Positions 8,622 to 18,601 of a DNA stretch of 64,000 nt are shown in pieces. The first letter of the stretch is position 1. Each line of letters opens with the position of its first letter. The notes under the pieces were generated by a model. The model was not told where the DNA came from. It ran no database searches and saw only the letters and a program-made list of their open reading frames with translations. Source of the stretch: JAVBMC01 sp031552845 (GTDB lineage: Bacteria; Verrucomicrobiota; Kiritimatiellia; RFP12; DVOR01); NCBI GenBank assembly GCA_031552845.1, contig JAVBMC010000027.1, forward strand, positions 1 through 64,000, written 5' to 3'. The translations under genes and the position numbers were made by a program.

Positions 8622-10420
8622 TCGAACCTGACGGCCAGCTTGAGCTCGCCGGAGTCCGGCACGGTCTCCTCAAACCACACGAGCGAGACACCGGGGTTCG
8701 GCGCATCCCACGACTTCAACAACGCATCCGTTGGCTCAACCTGCCAGCGGATGTTTTTGTTATGCAAGGCCGTGAGCATCATCTGCTTGCCGTTCTGCTT
8801 CAAGACCAGATTGCCGCCGCACTTGCAATACTCCTGCGATCCGGTGAAGGTATGCACCGGCGCACGAACCGCCACTTGCCAACGCACCTTGGTTCCAGCG
8901 GGCGCTTTGACTTCATCGCGCACTTCATAAGCGCCATCGCGGAACAAGACGCTTTTACGCACTACGCGTGATGCCACAGGGAAGAGCTTCGTCAGATCAA
9001 CGCTGATCTCAGAAGTTCTGCCGTCATCCGTCACATCAATAATCTTGGCAACGCCTGTCGCACGCTGAGGCTCGTCATTGATGATCAGCATGTTGTGGCT
9101 CTTGTTCCCTAGGCGGAATATCTTCCAACGGTCGGAGCCTTGTTCAGTTCCCCACAGGTTCATCTGCAGCTGTTCAATGTTGTTGTATTCCTCCAAGCCA
9201 AGGTCATGCACCCAGCGCATACCGTAACGGTCGAGCACGAACGACCCGCAGTCCATATGCGCATGTGCCGACATCGGACGCCCCGCCTTGATGCCCGCGA
9301 AGGTGGAGTTCTCTTTATCCCACGAAGTACGATGCACGGCGGCCTCATTGCCATCGCCCGACCGCCACGCCAACGGTGCTTGAATCTCCGCGTTGGGAGG
9401 ATAGGAACGATACCACAGCAAGACGAACGGAAACAGACGGTTCTTCATCTGATCAGACGCACAGTAACGGCGCAATGCCGCGAGCTCAAACGGCGCAACA
9501 ATATCAGGACGGTTATACCGCTTGGCGAACCACCACATCGGCCCCGAAGTCTCACGCACAATTGGCCGCGCATCGGCATAACCGAATGGCAGCTCCGAAG
9601 GCCCCGTCATGACATTCAGATAATCGCCCGTCTGCTGGAAGCCCGGCAGTTTGCTCAAGCCGGAATCATTCCCCTGCGCCTGCTCCAACAAATCGAGCGC
9701 GAGCACATTGAAGTCCATTGCATATTCCCAATACATCGGTCCCTCCGGGAATCCGCCCTTCGGCGCAAAGGCACCCATCGCAATCGGCAGATTATCCACC
9801 GTCCGCTTGACGAGACGCTGCATCCGCTCGGGATCCTTCTCACGTAACAGAAGTGCGCCCGACAGCATGCCCGCATGGCAGACCTGCCCCCAATTGTTGT
9901 GCGCCTTAATCCACCAATGCTCCCCGGTCTCGGAGGCATCAAGCCCCTTCTTAATAATACCATCCAAGATCACCTCGCGGTCATCCGGCGTCAGTGCCTG
10001 ATAGAGCCAATCATACCCAATCGCCAGCGCCAGCGTCATCTCCGCCGTGTCGAGAAAGTGCGAAGGATTCCAATTACTGAACGCCGCTGCCGCGCGCATT
10101 TCCTTAGCACCGCGTTCAGCATATACCTTATCACCGGTCAACTGATACGCCATGCCCAAATGCGACACGCGCCACAGCACTTCACGGGAGACGTACAGAA
10201 TACGCCGTCCCTCCTGCTTGCGCTCGCAGACCGGCAAAGGCAACACCTCTTGCGCCGCGCGAATAATCTTATCTGCGGTTAGCTTCGCCAGTTCATCGCT
10301 TTTGGTCCGCTCGCGCACAGCGGCAAAGTCATCCGCCTTGCCAAAGAGGCGCGGATGCTCCTGCGCCCAACATACCGCGACACTCAGACAGCAGACAGCA
10401 AATGCAATCAGCTTTTTCAT
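8618..10420 (-). CDS. Heparinase II/III-like secreted protein, paralogue 3
   Basis: 600 residues with a signal peptide (MKKLIAFAVCCLSVAVCWAQ). Residues about 20-330 form an alpha-helical toroid with AHNNWGQVCHAGM and FPEGPMYWEYAMDF. The C-terminal half is a beta-sandwich beginning near SAHAHMDCGSFVLDRYG. This order matches the heparinase II/III-like polysaccharide lyase superfamily (PL8/12/15/17/21-type folds). In that superfamily the Asn/His of the NNW-x6-H block, the Tyr of the YPEGP-type block and the His of the HAHMD-type block form the active site. The substrate (uronate polymer) is not predictable. It starts inside the stop of the upstream paralogue (ATGA overlap), so translation is coupled. 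Confidence 0.85.
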   Translation of the reverse strand: MKKLIAFAVCCLSVAVCWAQEHPRLFGKADDFAAVRERTKSDELAKLTADKIIRAAQEVLPLPVCERKQEGRRILYVSREVLWRVSHLGMAYQLTGDKVYAERGAKEMRAAAAFSNWNPSHFLDTAEMTLALAIGYDWLYQALTPDDREVILDGIIKKGLDASETGEHWWIKAHNNWGQVCHAGMLSGALLLREKDPERMQRLVKRTVDNLPIAMGAFAPKGGFPEGPMYWEYAMDFNVLALDLLEQAQGNDSGLSKLPGFQQTGDYLNVMTGPSELPFGYADARPIVRETSGPMWWFAKRYNRPDIVAPFELAALRRYCASDQMKNRLFPFVLLWYRSYPPNAEIQAPLAWRSGDGNEAAVHRTSWDKENSTFAGIKAGRPMSAHAHMDCGSFVLDRYGMRWVHDLGLEEYNNIEQLQMNLWGTEQGSDRWKIFRLGNKSHNMLIINDEPQRATGVAKIIDVTDDGRTSEISVDLTKLFPVASRVVRKSVLFRDGAYEVRDEVKAPAGTKVRWQVAVRAPVHTFTGSQEYCKCGGNLVLKQNGKQMMLTALHNKNIRWQVEPTDALLKSWDAPNPGVSLVWFEETVPDSGELKLAVRFD

Positions 10421-12201
10421 TTATCACTCTCTTTAGTAAAACGAACACAGAGGTCAAGCTTGCCGCTTGCGGGAACAACGGTTTCAAAGCTCAATACTTT
10501 GATGCCGGGGTTAGGAGAATCCCAATCCTGTATCAACTCTTCACTGCTGGCGAACTTCCAAACCGTCGGGAACGAGTGGGTCGGCGTTAGCATGATGTTC
10601 TTGCCATTCTCTCCGAGCCCGACCTTGTCATTGCAAACAGCGATGCTGGCTTTGGTCAGCATCTGCCATTTGACTTTCGTTCCGGCAGGCGCAACGATTT
10701 CATCACGCACCGTGAAGGAGCCATCCATCGACAAGTCGCCCGTGCGCACGACCTTCTGCGCCATGGGATAGCACTCGGTCAAATCAATCACGGTGATAAA
10801 GCCTTTGTCGGTCTGTTTGGCCTCCAGCACCTTGGCATGTCCCTTGACGTACATTTGTTCATCATTGAGCATCAGCACGCCATGGCCGTGGCTGTTGAGG
10901 CGGAAAATCTTCCAGCGCTCGGAGCCTTGATCCGGATTCCACAAATTCATCTTGCGCGATTCAATGCGGTTATAGTCCTCGCGCTCCAGATCGTGCGACC
11001 AGCGCACGCCCATCATATCCAGCACGAACGAACCGCAGTCCATCTGTCCGTGGTTGGCAACCGGCGTACCGGCCTTCATGCCGACGTAGGTGGCGGTCTT
11101 GTTATCCCATGAGGTGCGTTGCACCGTTACGGCATTTTCACCGCCGGGCGACCATTGCAGCGGCGAACGGATCGGCGTGTTGGCCGGCACGGGACGATAC
11201 CACAACAGCGAGAAGGGGTAGAACATCTGATTGTCGCCGTAGTCATTCTCTCCGGCGCGGCGCAGGGCATCCACCTCATAATATGCGACGATGTCGGGGC
11301 GGTTGTAGCGTTTGGCAAACCACCATGATGCACAGCTCGTACCGCGGCGCGGAGCGGCATCGGCATAGTCAAAGAACTCGCCGGACGGCCCTGTCATCTG
11401 ATTGAGGTAGTCGCCGGTCTGCTCAAAGCCCGGCATCTTGGTCAAGCCATGGTCAGTCCCCTCCATCCGTTCCAACAGCTCAATCGCCACGACGTTGAAC
11501 TGCATGCCGTAGTTCCAATAGAGCGGTCCTTCGGGATAGCCGCCATTCGGCGCGAAAGCCTTCATCGAGTGAGGAAGCCCGGTGATGCACCGCTGCACAA
11601 AACGCTTGGTCAGCGCGGGGTCTTTTTCGCGGAAGAGCAATGCCCCCGCGAGAATGCCCGCATGGCAGACCTGTCCCCAGTTGTTGTTGATGTTGACCCA
11701 GTGGTTGTGCTTTTCGGAGGGCAGAAGACCTTTCTCATAAATCCCCTTGAGGATGAGCTCGCGGTCTTCGGGCGTGAGCGCGTCATAACACCAGTCATAA
11801 CCTGTCGCCATGCCGAGCGTCATCATCGCCGTGTCGAGGAAGTGCGACGGATTCCAATCCTTATTCATCTCCACGCCGGCGCGCATTTCTGCAATTGCCC
11901 GCTTGGCATACTTCTGCTCGCGGGTGAGCTGATACGCCATGCTGAGGTAATGGATTCGCACGACTGCGCCACCGGTCTGCATGCGCCGTCCTTTAAAAAT
12001 AATCGGCGCAGGCGGCGTGGCGATGTAACGGTCGGCCGTAGAAAGGATCTTTTTCCGGGTCAGTGCGGCAAGCTCATCTTTCTTGCAGCACTCCCGCAGG
12101 GCGGCAAAGTCCGCATCATCGGCAAACAGAATCGGGTGCGGCGGTGCCGCGTGAAGCGCAGTGACGGCAAGTCCCAGCGCCAAGCAAAGTAATACTCTCA
12201 T
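10417..12201 (-). CDS. Heparinase II/III-like secreted protein, paralogue 2
   Basis: 594 residues from the ATG that directly begins a signal peptide (MRVLLCLALGLAVTALHA); a GTG 39 bases upstream would put extra charged residues in front of it. It has the same architecture and motifs as its neighbours: NNNWGQVCHAGILAGALLF, YPEGPLYWNYGMQFN, and NHGQMDCGSFVLDMMG in the beta-sandwich. All three active-site blocks are present, so it is probably catalytic. It is the middle gene of a three-gene operon. Confidence 0.85.
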   Translation of the reverse strand: MRVLLCLALGLAVTALHAAPPHPILFADDADFAALRECCKKDELAALTRKKILSTADRYIATPPAPIIFKGRRMQTGGAVVRIHYLSMAYQLTREQKYAKRAIAEMRAGVEMNKDWNPSHFLDTAMMTLGMATGYDWCYDALTPEDRELILKGIYEKGLLPSEKHNHWVNINNNWGQVCHAGILAGALLFREKDPALTKRFVQRCITGLPHSMKAFAPNGGYPEGPLYWNYGMQFNVVAIELLERMEGTDHGLTKMPGFEQTGDYLNQMTGPSGEFFDYADAAPRRGTSCASWWFAKRYNRPDIVAYYEVDALRRAGENDYGDNQMFYPFSLLWYRPVPANTPIRSPLQWSPGGENAVTVQRTSWDNKTATYVGMKAGTPVANHGQMDCGSFVLDMMGVRWSHDLEREDYNRIESRKMNLWNPDQGSERWKIFRLNSHGHGVLMLNDEQMYVKGHAKVLEAKQTDKGFITVIDLTECYPMAQKVVRTGDLSMDGSFTVRDEIVAPAGTKVKWQMLTKASIAVCNDKVGLGENGKNIMLTPTHSFPTVWKFASSEELIQDWDSPNPGIKVLSFETVVPASGKLDLCVRFTKESDK

Positions 12202-12248
12202 AATCTGCAAAAACCTTTCGCGCCCGGCAAACGCGGGCACTGTTGATA

Positions 12249-14033
12249 TTAGTGGAAACGGACGGCGTACTTCAATTCACCGCTGGCGGGGATGGTCTCT
12301 TCAAACCAAATGACACGGATGTCTTTGTTCGGCGAGTCCCACTCCTGGCGCAACTCTTTCTCTTCGGTTGACTGCCATTTCGTCTGCGGGTTGTGCAGTG
12401 CCGTCACGTTGAGGACTTTGCCTCTATCGCTCAGCACCAATGCTCCGGTGCGGTTCTCGCCCGGCTGTCCTTTAGTAAACATCTGCCAGCGCACCTTCGT
12501 CCCGGCGGGCGCTTTGATGACGTCGCGTATTTCATACGTGCCATCTGCCGACAAGATGCTCTCGCGCGTCACCTCTTTCGCGACAGGGAAGAATGAGCTT
12601 AAATCCAGCTTCGCGGTCGAGGCGCCATTCTTGCCCGCGACCGCCGAGAGAATCTTCGCTTCGCCTGTGGGGTCGTGCAATGCGCCATTGAGAATCAACG
12701 TGTTGTGCCCTTGGCTGCCGAGGCGAAGAATCTTCCAACGGTCGGAATCAATCTTCGAGGACCACAAGTTCATTTTGCGCGACTCGATGCGGTTGTAATC
12801 CTCCATCCCCAGCTCATACGCCCAGCGGATGCCGTAACGGTCGAGCACGAACGAGCCCGCATCCATCTGCGCGTGATTGGTGTTTTCGCGGCCGGCCTTG
12901 AAGCCGACGAACGTGGCCTTCTCATCATCCCAAGACGTGCGCTGCGTGATGATTGCATTCTCACCGCCCGGCGACCACAACAGCGGCGACTTCACCGGCG
13001 TATTGGCACGCATCGGCGAATACCACAACACGCAGAATGCAAACAGGCGGTTGCCGCCCTTCGTCCCATCGCAATACCGCTTGAATGAATCCAGCTCGAA
13101 ATACGACACGATGTCCGGGCGGTTGTAGCGCTTGGCGAACCACCATGACGCACAGCCCGAGCCACGCCCTGAGCCGCTGTCCGCATAGTTGAACGTCATC
13201 CGTGAAGGACCTGTGACGAGGTTCATATAATCCCCCGTCGCCTCAAATCCCGGCAGCTTCGTCAGGCCGAAGTCCGAACCCTCCGAACGCTCCAGCAGCT
13301 CAATCGCCAGCAGGTTGAACTCCGTCCCATAGTGCCAATAACCGGGGCCTTCCGGATAGTTGCCACCGGGCGCAAACGCCGCCATCGCACGCGGCAATCC
13401 CTTCACCGCCTTGGGCGTGAACTCCTTGGCAAACTCCGGGCGGGTATCCTTCAAACAATAGGCGCCGGACAAAATACCGGCATGACAAACCTGCCCCCAA
13501 TTGTTATTGGCATTGACCCACCAACCGCCCTTTTGCGCGGGCTTCATCGAATGCGTCACCAGCGTGTCAAGGATCAGCTGACGGTCGGCCTCGCTCATCG
13601 CGTCATAACACCAGTCATAACCGATTGCTACGGCCAACGTCATCTCTGCCACATCGAGAAAATGGCTCGGATTCCAATCCTTAAACGCCGCCACCGCCCG
13701 CATCTCCTCAATCGCGCGGTTGGCATAGACCTTATCGCCCGTCAACCGATACGCCAACGACAAGTGCGACACCCGTTCCAACACACGCCGCGAAATCGTC
13801 AACAGCCGCCGCCCCTCCATCACCCGCTCGCACGGTTTCTCCTTGAGCAGCTTCTGCGACTCTGCGACAACCTTCTTCAAACCCATCGTACAAAACGGAT
13901 CGCTCTTGCAGCGTCCCTTTAATACGTCAAACTCCTTAGCCGTTGCAAACAGCCGCGGATGCACCTCCTGAGACTGCGCAAAAGCGACAGCCCCCCCCAG
14001 GAGACAGCATACAATACCGATTCCTAATTTCAT
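12249..14033 (-). CDS. Heparinase II/III-like secreted protein, paralogue 1
   Basis: 594 residues. The chosen ATG starts the signal peptide (MKLGIGIVCCLLGGAVAFA) and follows the ribosome site AAAGGG by seven bases; an upstream ATG (14054) adds seven residues. Key blocks: NANNNWGQVCHAGILSGAY, YPEGPGYWHYGTEFN and NHAQMDAGSFVLDRYG, as in the other two copies. It is the first gene of the operon and is read from a clear promoter at 14055-14083, with array 2 beyond it. The three copies share long conserved stretches, which points to tandem duplication and divergence, perhaps toward different linkages in one polymer. Confidence 0.85.
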   Translation of the reverse strand: MKLGIGIVCCLLGGAVAFAQSQEVHPRLFATAKEFDVLKGRCKSDPFCTMGLKKVVAESQKLLKEKPCERVMEGRRLLTISRRVLERVSHLSLAYRLTGDKVYANRAIEEMRAVAAFKDWNPSHFLDVAEMTLAVAIGYDWCYDAMSEADRQLILDTLVTHSMKPAQKGGWWVNANNNWGQVCHAGILSGAYCLKDTRPEFAKEFTPKAVKGLPRAMAAFAPGGNYPEGPGYWHYGTEFNLLAIELLERSEGSDFGLTKLPGFEATGDYMNLVTGPSRMTFNYADSGSGRGSGCASWWFAKRYNRPDIVSYFELDSFKRYCDGTKGGNRLFAFCVLWYSPMRANTPVKSPLLWSPGGENAIITQRTSWDDEKATFVGFKAGRENTNHAQMDAGSFVLDRYGIRWAYELGMEDYNRIESRKMNLWSSKIDSDRWKILRLGSQGHNTLILNGALHDPTGEAKILSAVAGKNGASTAKLDLSSFFPVAKEVTRESILSADGTYEIRDVIKAPAGTKVRWQMFTKGQPGENRTGALVLSDRGKVLNVTALHNPQTKWQSTEEKELRQEWDSPNKDIRVIWFEETIPASGELKYAVRFH

Positions 14034-14054
14034 ATCCAACCCTTTCACCCTCAA

Positions 14055-14083
14055 AGAGTACCGCTTTTCAACAATAAAGTCAA
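14055..14083 (-). promoter_or_regulatory. Promoter of the heparinase-like operon
   Basis: On the minus strand, TTGACT (14083-14078), a 17-bp spacer and TACTCT (14060-14055). The -35 box is a near-consensus match and the spacing is ideal. The start codon lies 21 bases downstream of the -10 box. Confidence 0.65.
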
Positions 14084-14208
14084 GCCGTAACCGCCCCCCG
14101 CCACCAGTTGATTGCTTGTCTGACCCTCCTCAGCCCGTCCTCTCGCCCCAATCGCGCAATCCCCCCACGCCCCTGACAAAGTGGCACGCCGTCCATCGCA
14201 TTTCCATG

Positions 14209-14340
14209 CGCAACGTAGCGCAGTGCTGTGAGTAATGTTACTTTCTGTTGGCAGCAATGTTACTGTGGGTTGCAAGTAACGTTACTCACACCGCGAAGCA
14301 ATGTTACTGCCGGAGCTGAGTAACGTTACTCACGTTCCTG
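14209..14340. repeat. 22-bp periodic intergenic array (array 2)
   Basis: Five 12-base cores of the form AGYAAYGTTACT start at 14231, 14253, 14275, 14297 and 14319, exactly 22 bp apart. A sixth, decayed core (CGCAACGTAGCG) lies in phase at 14209. Two copies are perfect 12-base palindromes (AGTAACGTTACT). The 10-base stretches between cores differ from one another. The array sits about 125-285 bases upstream of the heparinase-operon promoter, and after the terminator of the opposite gene. Its structure, iterated palindromes two helical turns apart, is like iteron or operator arrays. Confidence 0.88.
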
Positions 14341-14425
14341 TTACGGGAGTGGAGGAACGGGTACAACCCCGCAACAATCTTTGAGCGCGAAAGCCGCTCC
14401 CCGGCACCAGACAAGATATCGGCAC

Positions 14426-14475
14426 AAAAAGGGGGCGGCCCAGAGCGCTTGTGGGGGTTGCTCCAGACCGCCCCC
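14426..14475 (-). terminator. Rho-independent terminator of the large secreted protein gene
   Basis: On the minus strand, GGGGGCGG (14475-14468) pairs with CCGCCCCC (14438-14431), with additional pairing of CTGGAG and CTCTGG inside the loop. The stem is followed by TTTTTG. It lies 36 bases past the stop codon of the upstream minus-strand gene. Confidence 0.75.
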
Positions 14476-14510
14476 GTGGGGTTTACGTATAATCAATGAA
14501 TGCGTAGATA

Positions 14511-17500
14511 TTAATAAATCGTAATCAACGGCTTAGTGCCGCCCACTATTAACACACCGCCACCAGATGAGTCCGATAACGATGCAGGCAGATCGGCCGC
14601 TGTATATTGTCCTAACCCAAGCTTTGTTCCATTGACGAATGCCGACACTGCCCGCAATCTTTTACCCGCAAGATCGAGCTTGGTGTTTTCATTGATAACA
14701 AGGCGTTCCAATGCAAAGCCCACCGTCAATTCGGCGATTGCCCTATTTTCTAAGACAAGCGTTGCATAGACTAAGGAGTTTGGAGTATCCCCTCCAACAC
14801 CGAGTGCCGGCACTGGTGTCGTGAGAGGATTATTGGCATTGTTATCATTGCGGATGATGATCGTGCCCGCTCTTTCCTGTTGATTACCCGCCTGCAGGTA
14901 AATGGTCCCGGCAGAGGAACTGCCGGTTGCATAGCTGGAACTTTGAGAACGGGTACGCCCATTGGCAACAAAGGTCGGCACATCGCTGCCTTCAAACGTA
15001 GCTTCCGGATGCGTCAGGCGGATGGCTATACGCCCCCCCGCCGAAGCGCCGAGGTAGTTACCGGAGTATGCTAAGCTACCCATAACCGTCATGGAGCCCT
15101 TGCCGACAAGCCGACCTGCCGTGATATTGATTGAACCGGCAGAGCCGACGCAACGTTCTCCAGATACTCCTGCAGTACTGTTGTCCGCTGCCCCGCGGGC
15201 TGAAGCAATGCCATCAAGTTGCAAGGTGCCGGTGACGGTTGCCTTGATCAAGCCGCCTGCATAGGATGATGCATCCCATGATGCGCCATACATCAAAGGA
15301 TTAAAGACTGAGTCATAAGTAATGGCCGAAGCCTTGGTATAACCGGACCGCCCACCATGTGCTGCGCCCCCATAGGTCGTATTGGGCAGCGTATGCAAAG
15401 CCTCTTCGACCGACAGGCAGCTGGTTGCATCTACATACAAATCGCCGTGGACGGTAATGTCTACCGTTCCAACGCCTGCGGCGAATGTTTGATATGTTTT
15501 TGGCAGACCGATACCGCCGCTTTCAACAACATCAACATCACCGTTAAAACTATAGGCACCTGCAGGATTAAACATCCACCCCGAACGAATGGTCTGTTTG
15601 CCGGGCGGCAATTGCAGCACGCCACCCTCTTCCACCCGGATGCTGCACATGCGGGCAGAATCCAGCGAACGTACCGATGCAAGACCGTTTGGCAAGGACA
15701 GCGTTGTCCCCGCCGGAACAGCAAGCCGTCCAACGCCACCGAGGATGACCGAATCAAACGTCCATGTCTCCCCTGGCATCACCGGCGTCAGCCCGGCCAC
15801 GCCTCCCGGAGGATAAATCCCCGTGCCATAGTTGCGACTATTCAAAGGCGAGTTGACCACAAGCGTACCATAAGTCTGCGCACTTGACTTCAGGAATACC
15901 GTTCCCGCACCGGAAGATATTGTACTGGAGGCACTGACACCCTCACCATATGCCGTAATTTTCTCCACCGGCATCGTAAGGTCTTCAACTGTATAAACGG
16001 CAATTCGGCCTCCTGATCCTGCACCGGAGGGTCCGTCAGTCTTGCCTCCACGTGCGCCGTCAGCACTGATAGTCCCCGCGCCCGAGACTGATTTGGCGTT
16101 AATCCATACCGACCCGCCAGGCGCTGCAGCGTACGAAGAACCTCCTCCATTTGAATCGGAATCGATACTGCCATCTACCACCAAATCCCCCGCAACACTC
16201 AGCCGCACCGCGCCGCCCGCATAAAAATATTGTGAACCAAGGTATACCCACTGTGCACAATCTACAGGTTCCAACATGCTGCCAAAAGCAGAAGTGCGTG
16301 TCTCTTTCTCACAATACGCATAACCGCCATATGCGGCTAGATAAGGTCCTTGGCCATTGGTCGGATTCCCCTTTCGGCCATAGCCCTTGGTTGAAATCTT
16401 GGCGTTGCTCCCTACCGTCACATTGCCTCCCACCTCAACATAAAGGCGATAGGTGTTATCCGTAAAAGCCCTGTTGCTCATATGCGTCCAAACGCCGCCT
16501 TGCAAGTTCACATCACCCGTTACATTGAACTGCGTGAACGTTGCCCCGTCAACAGTAGGATACTGTGTGGCAAACACCACCGTGCCGGTAAACGATGATT
16601 GCTGATTCCATTCCGCCACCGTATCAGACAGCCCATTGACGCCCGCATTCCACACCAAGGAAGTGCACGGAGAATAGCCGCTCAGCCAAATCTTGTCTGT
16701 TGCCGCCGGAACCCGGCCAAAGCTCCACCCGTTCGCATCAGAGGCATCTCCCGTCAGCTCTTGCGAAATCCAGATATTATAATCGGCAGGATAGTCAAAA
16801 TTATGAACAGTCACCTCGACAGCATCACCAGCAATAAAATAGGGACCTTCCATCAAGGCAACAGCTAATGTTGTGTCGTTTTGACTGTTACCATCAATAA
16901 GAGGTTCAACCTGTATCAACGCCGAAGTCTCGCCGGCAGGAATTGTGACTGTCCCAACAGGCGCAGCGTAATTCACTCCCTCCACAGCCGTCAACCCCGT
17001 AAAACTGTAAGTCACGCTGATCGCGCCACTGGCATTGGAGCGGCAAACCTGAACAGTCCCCGGTATTAATCCTTCTTCTTGGGCATCATTCACCCACTCC
17101 AGCCACACGTCTCCGGTATAAATGGTGCCTGCAAATTGCGTATCCTCCAGAATACCCTCCCGTGCTACAACCGTCACATTGTACGTCATATCGCTCTCCA
17201 GTCCCTCAAGAGCTCCGGTATAAGGCACGCCGGGAACAGCAGATGCCGTAATCTGACTTGTAATAACGGTTCCATCCTCAGCCTTGACAAGTGCCACCAA
17301 TTCCCCCGTTCCTGCTGCCAACGTAGCGGTAACAAAGAAGCCGTCTGCATCTTTATTCACCGTCGCACTATCCAAGCGAAGTGCCTCCACGCCGGTTGGC
17401 AATACATCGAGCAATGATGTCGCAATCATAAACTCGTCAAAGTTTACAAGTTTATTTGCAGTGAGATAAACTCCACCAAAAATCGCATACGACAAGGTTG

Positions 17501-18320
17501 CCCCGCTTCCCAACAACTCACTTTCGGCAATCCCCTCCGTTCCAACGGTAGCGGCGTAGGGTGCGGTACCGGCCACGTAGTCAGCTGTCGGAATCGCAAA
17601 TGCACGAACCCTCTCTTTTCCACCCGCGCCGGCAGCAATCTTGATTTCGGCTACACACAGATAAGTCGTACTGCCCTGTGCATTCGGTACCAGCACATAA
17701 TCCGGATGATCCTTCACCCGCAATACGACAGCAAACCCACTGCCAGTGGCATCTTTCTTAAATGCAAAATAGAGGCCATCTCTTGTCAGGTTATAACCGG
17801 ATCCATCTGCCAAGGTGTCGTTGTCTGCTCCACCATTCGTTGCACTGGGCTTAGTCTGTCCTAGGCCGACACCGTGATAACAGTTTGCCTTCAAAGCCCC
17901 AGACGCACCGGTTTCGGAACGAATTAAAACACGCACATACAACGTCCCCGCATCTACAGGCAATACGTCGGTCTCTAATGCACGATACTGCAAACGGCCA
18001 TTGGACTCCAGATTTGAGCTGGCCGTTTTTAAACCCCAAGAACCGCCAATCGCCGTCGCGGTAAAACAATCCGGATAACTCAACCCTTCCGAAAAAGCCT
18101 TGACCGTGCCAGTGCCGGTATTTAAAAACTTACCGGTAAAACCAATCATGCTACTATCAGTTATAGATGCATACACCGCAAGATTCGACCCTGCGGCGAT
18201 CGGCGTTCCATAAGCACTATCGCTTAACGGCACGCCATCATACACCAGTACATCAGCAGAAGCTGCAAATACCGCACACAGAGCCACAAGAAGAGCCCCC
18301 ACTACTCTTTTTACTTTCAT
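14511..18320 (-). CDS. Giant secreted beta-strand-rich protein with Calx-beta domain
   Basis: 1269 residues from an ATG that begins a signal peptide (MKVKRVVGALLVALCAVFAASA); a GTG 27 bases upstream is less likely. The first 300 residues look like a concanavalin/LamG-type jelly roll. A fibronectin-like segment follows. A Calx-beta repeat then starts around GAISVTYSFTG and continues with VEGVNYAAPVGTVTIPAGE. The rest is a Gly/Ser/Thr-rich repetitive beta-strand region resembling an autotransporter passenger or beta-helix, but no C-terminal beta-barrel, PEP-CTERM or T9SS-type domain is seen. The protein ends PLITIY, similar to other large secreted proteins in this window. It probably acts at the cell surface in adhesion or glycan binding. 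Confidence 0.7.
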   Translation of the reverse strand: MKVKRVVGALLVALCAVFAASADVLVYDGVPLSDSAYGTPIAAGSNLAVYASITDSSMIGFTGKFLNTGTGTVKAFSEGLSYPDCFTATAIGGSWGLKTASSNLESNGRLQYRALETDVLPVDAGTLYVRVLIRSETGASGALKANCYHGVGLGQTKPSATNGGADNDTLADGSGYNLTRDGLYFAFKKDATGSGFAVVLRVKDHPDYVLVPNAQGSTTYLCVAEIKIAAGAGGKERVRAFAIPTADYVAGTAPYAATVGTEGIAESELLGSGATLSYAIFGGVYLTANKLVNFDEFMIATSLLDVLPTGVEALRLDSATVNKDADGFFVTATLAAGTGELVALVKAEDGTVITSQITASAVPGVPYTGALEGLESDMTYNVTVVAREGILEDTQFAGTIYTGDVWLEWVNDAQEEGLIPGTVQVCRSNASGAISVTYSFTGLTAVEGVNYAAPVGTVTIPAGETSALIQVEPLIDGNSQNDTTLAVALMEGPYFIAGDAVEVTVHNFDYPADYNIWISQELTGDASDANGWSFGRVPAATDKIWLSGYSPCTSLVWNAGVNGLSDTVAEWNQQSSFTGTVVFATQYPTVDGATFTQFNVTGDVNLQGGVWTHMSNRAFTDNTYRLYVEVGGNVTVGSNAKISTKGYGRKGNPTNGQGPYLAAYGGYAYCEKETRTSAFGSMLEPVDCAQWVYLGSQYFYAGGAVRLSVAGDLVVDGSIDSDSNGGGSSYAAAPGGSVWINAKSVSGAGTISADGARGGKTDGPSGAGSGGRIAVYTVEDLTMPVEKITAYGEGVSASSTISSGAGTVFLKSSAQTYGTLVVNSPLNSRNYGTGIYPPGGVAGLTPVMPGETWTFDSVILGGVGRLAVPAGTTLSLPNGLASVRSLDSARMCSIRVEEGGVLQLPPGKQTIRSGWMFNPAGAYSFNGDVDVVESGGIGLPKTYQTFAAGVGTVDITVHGDLYVDATSCLSVEEALHTLPNTTYGGAAHGGRSGYTKASAITYDSVFNPLMYGASWDASSYAGGLIKATVTGTLQLDGIASARGAADNSTAGVSGERCVGSAGSINITAGRLVGKGSMTVMGSLAYSGNYLGASAGGRIAIRLTHPEATFEGSDVPTFVANGRTRSQSSSYATGSSSAGTIYLQAGNQQERAGTIIIRNDNNANNPLTTPVPALGVGGDTPNSLVYATLVLENRAIAELTVGFALERLVINENTKLDLAGKRLRAVSAFVNGTKLGLGQYTAADLPASLSDSSGGGVLIVGGTKPLITIY

Positions 18321-18410
18321 CGTAATCACATCACTCCATTTCAGCACCCACTCGACTTCAACTTATGTTACCAATAACATTTCATCTGACGAGTTCTTCA
18401 CGTACTCTGT

Positions 18411-18439
18411 ATTCTATCACATTTTGCACTCCTTGGCAA
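18411..18439 (-). promoter_or_regulatory. Promoter of the giant secreted protein gene
   Basis: On the minus strand, TTGCCA (18439-18434), a 17-bp spacer and TAGAAT (18416-18411). The leader to the ATG is about 85 bases. The region 18321-18601 otherwise holds nothing recognised. Confidence 0.55.
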
Positions 18440-18601
18440 GAGGGGCATGCATGTTTCGCCCAAATATCGACGAAATGTCTCTTTTAAGGCCTCGGAGAGC
18501 TGATAAAAATGAGCGGTCTGGGACTTGATGTCTTTTGGAAACAGAGGAAAAGACAATGCGGCCGGAGAAAACACACCCGTCGATCAGACGCCCGTCTTGA
18601 T

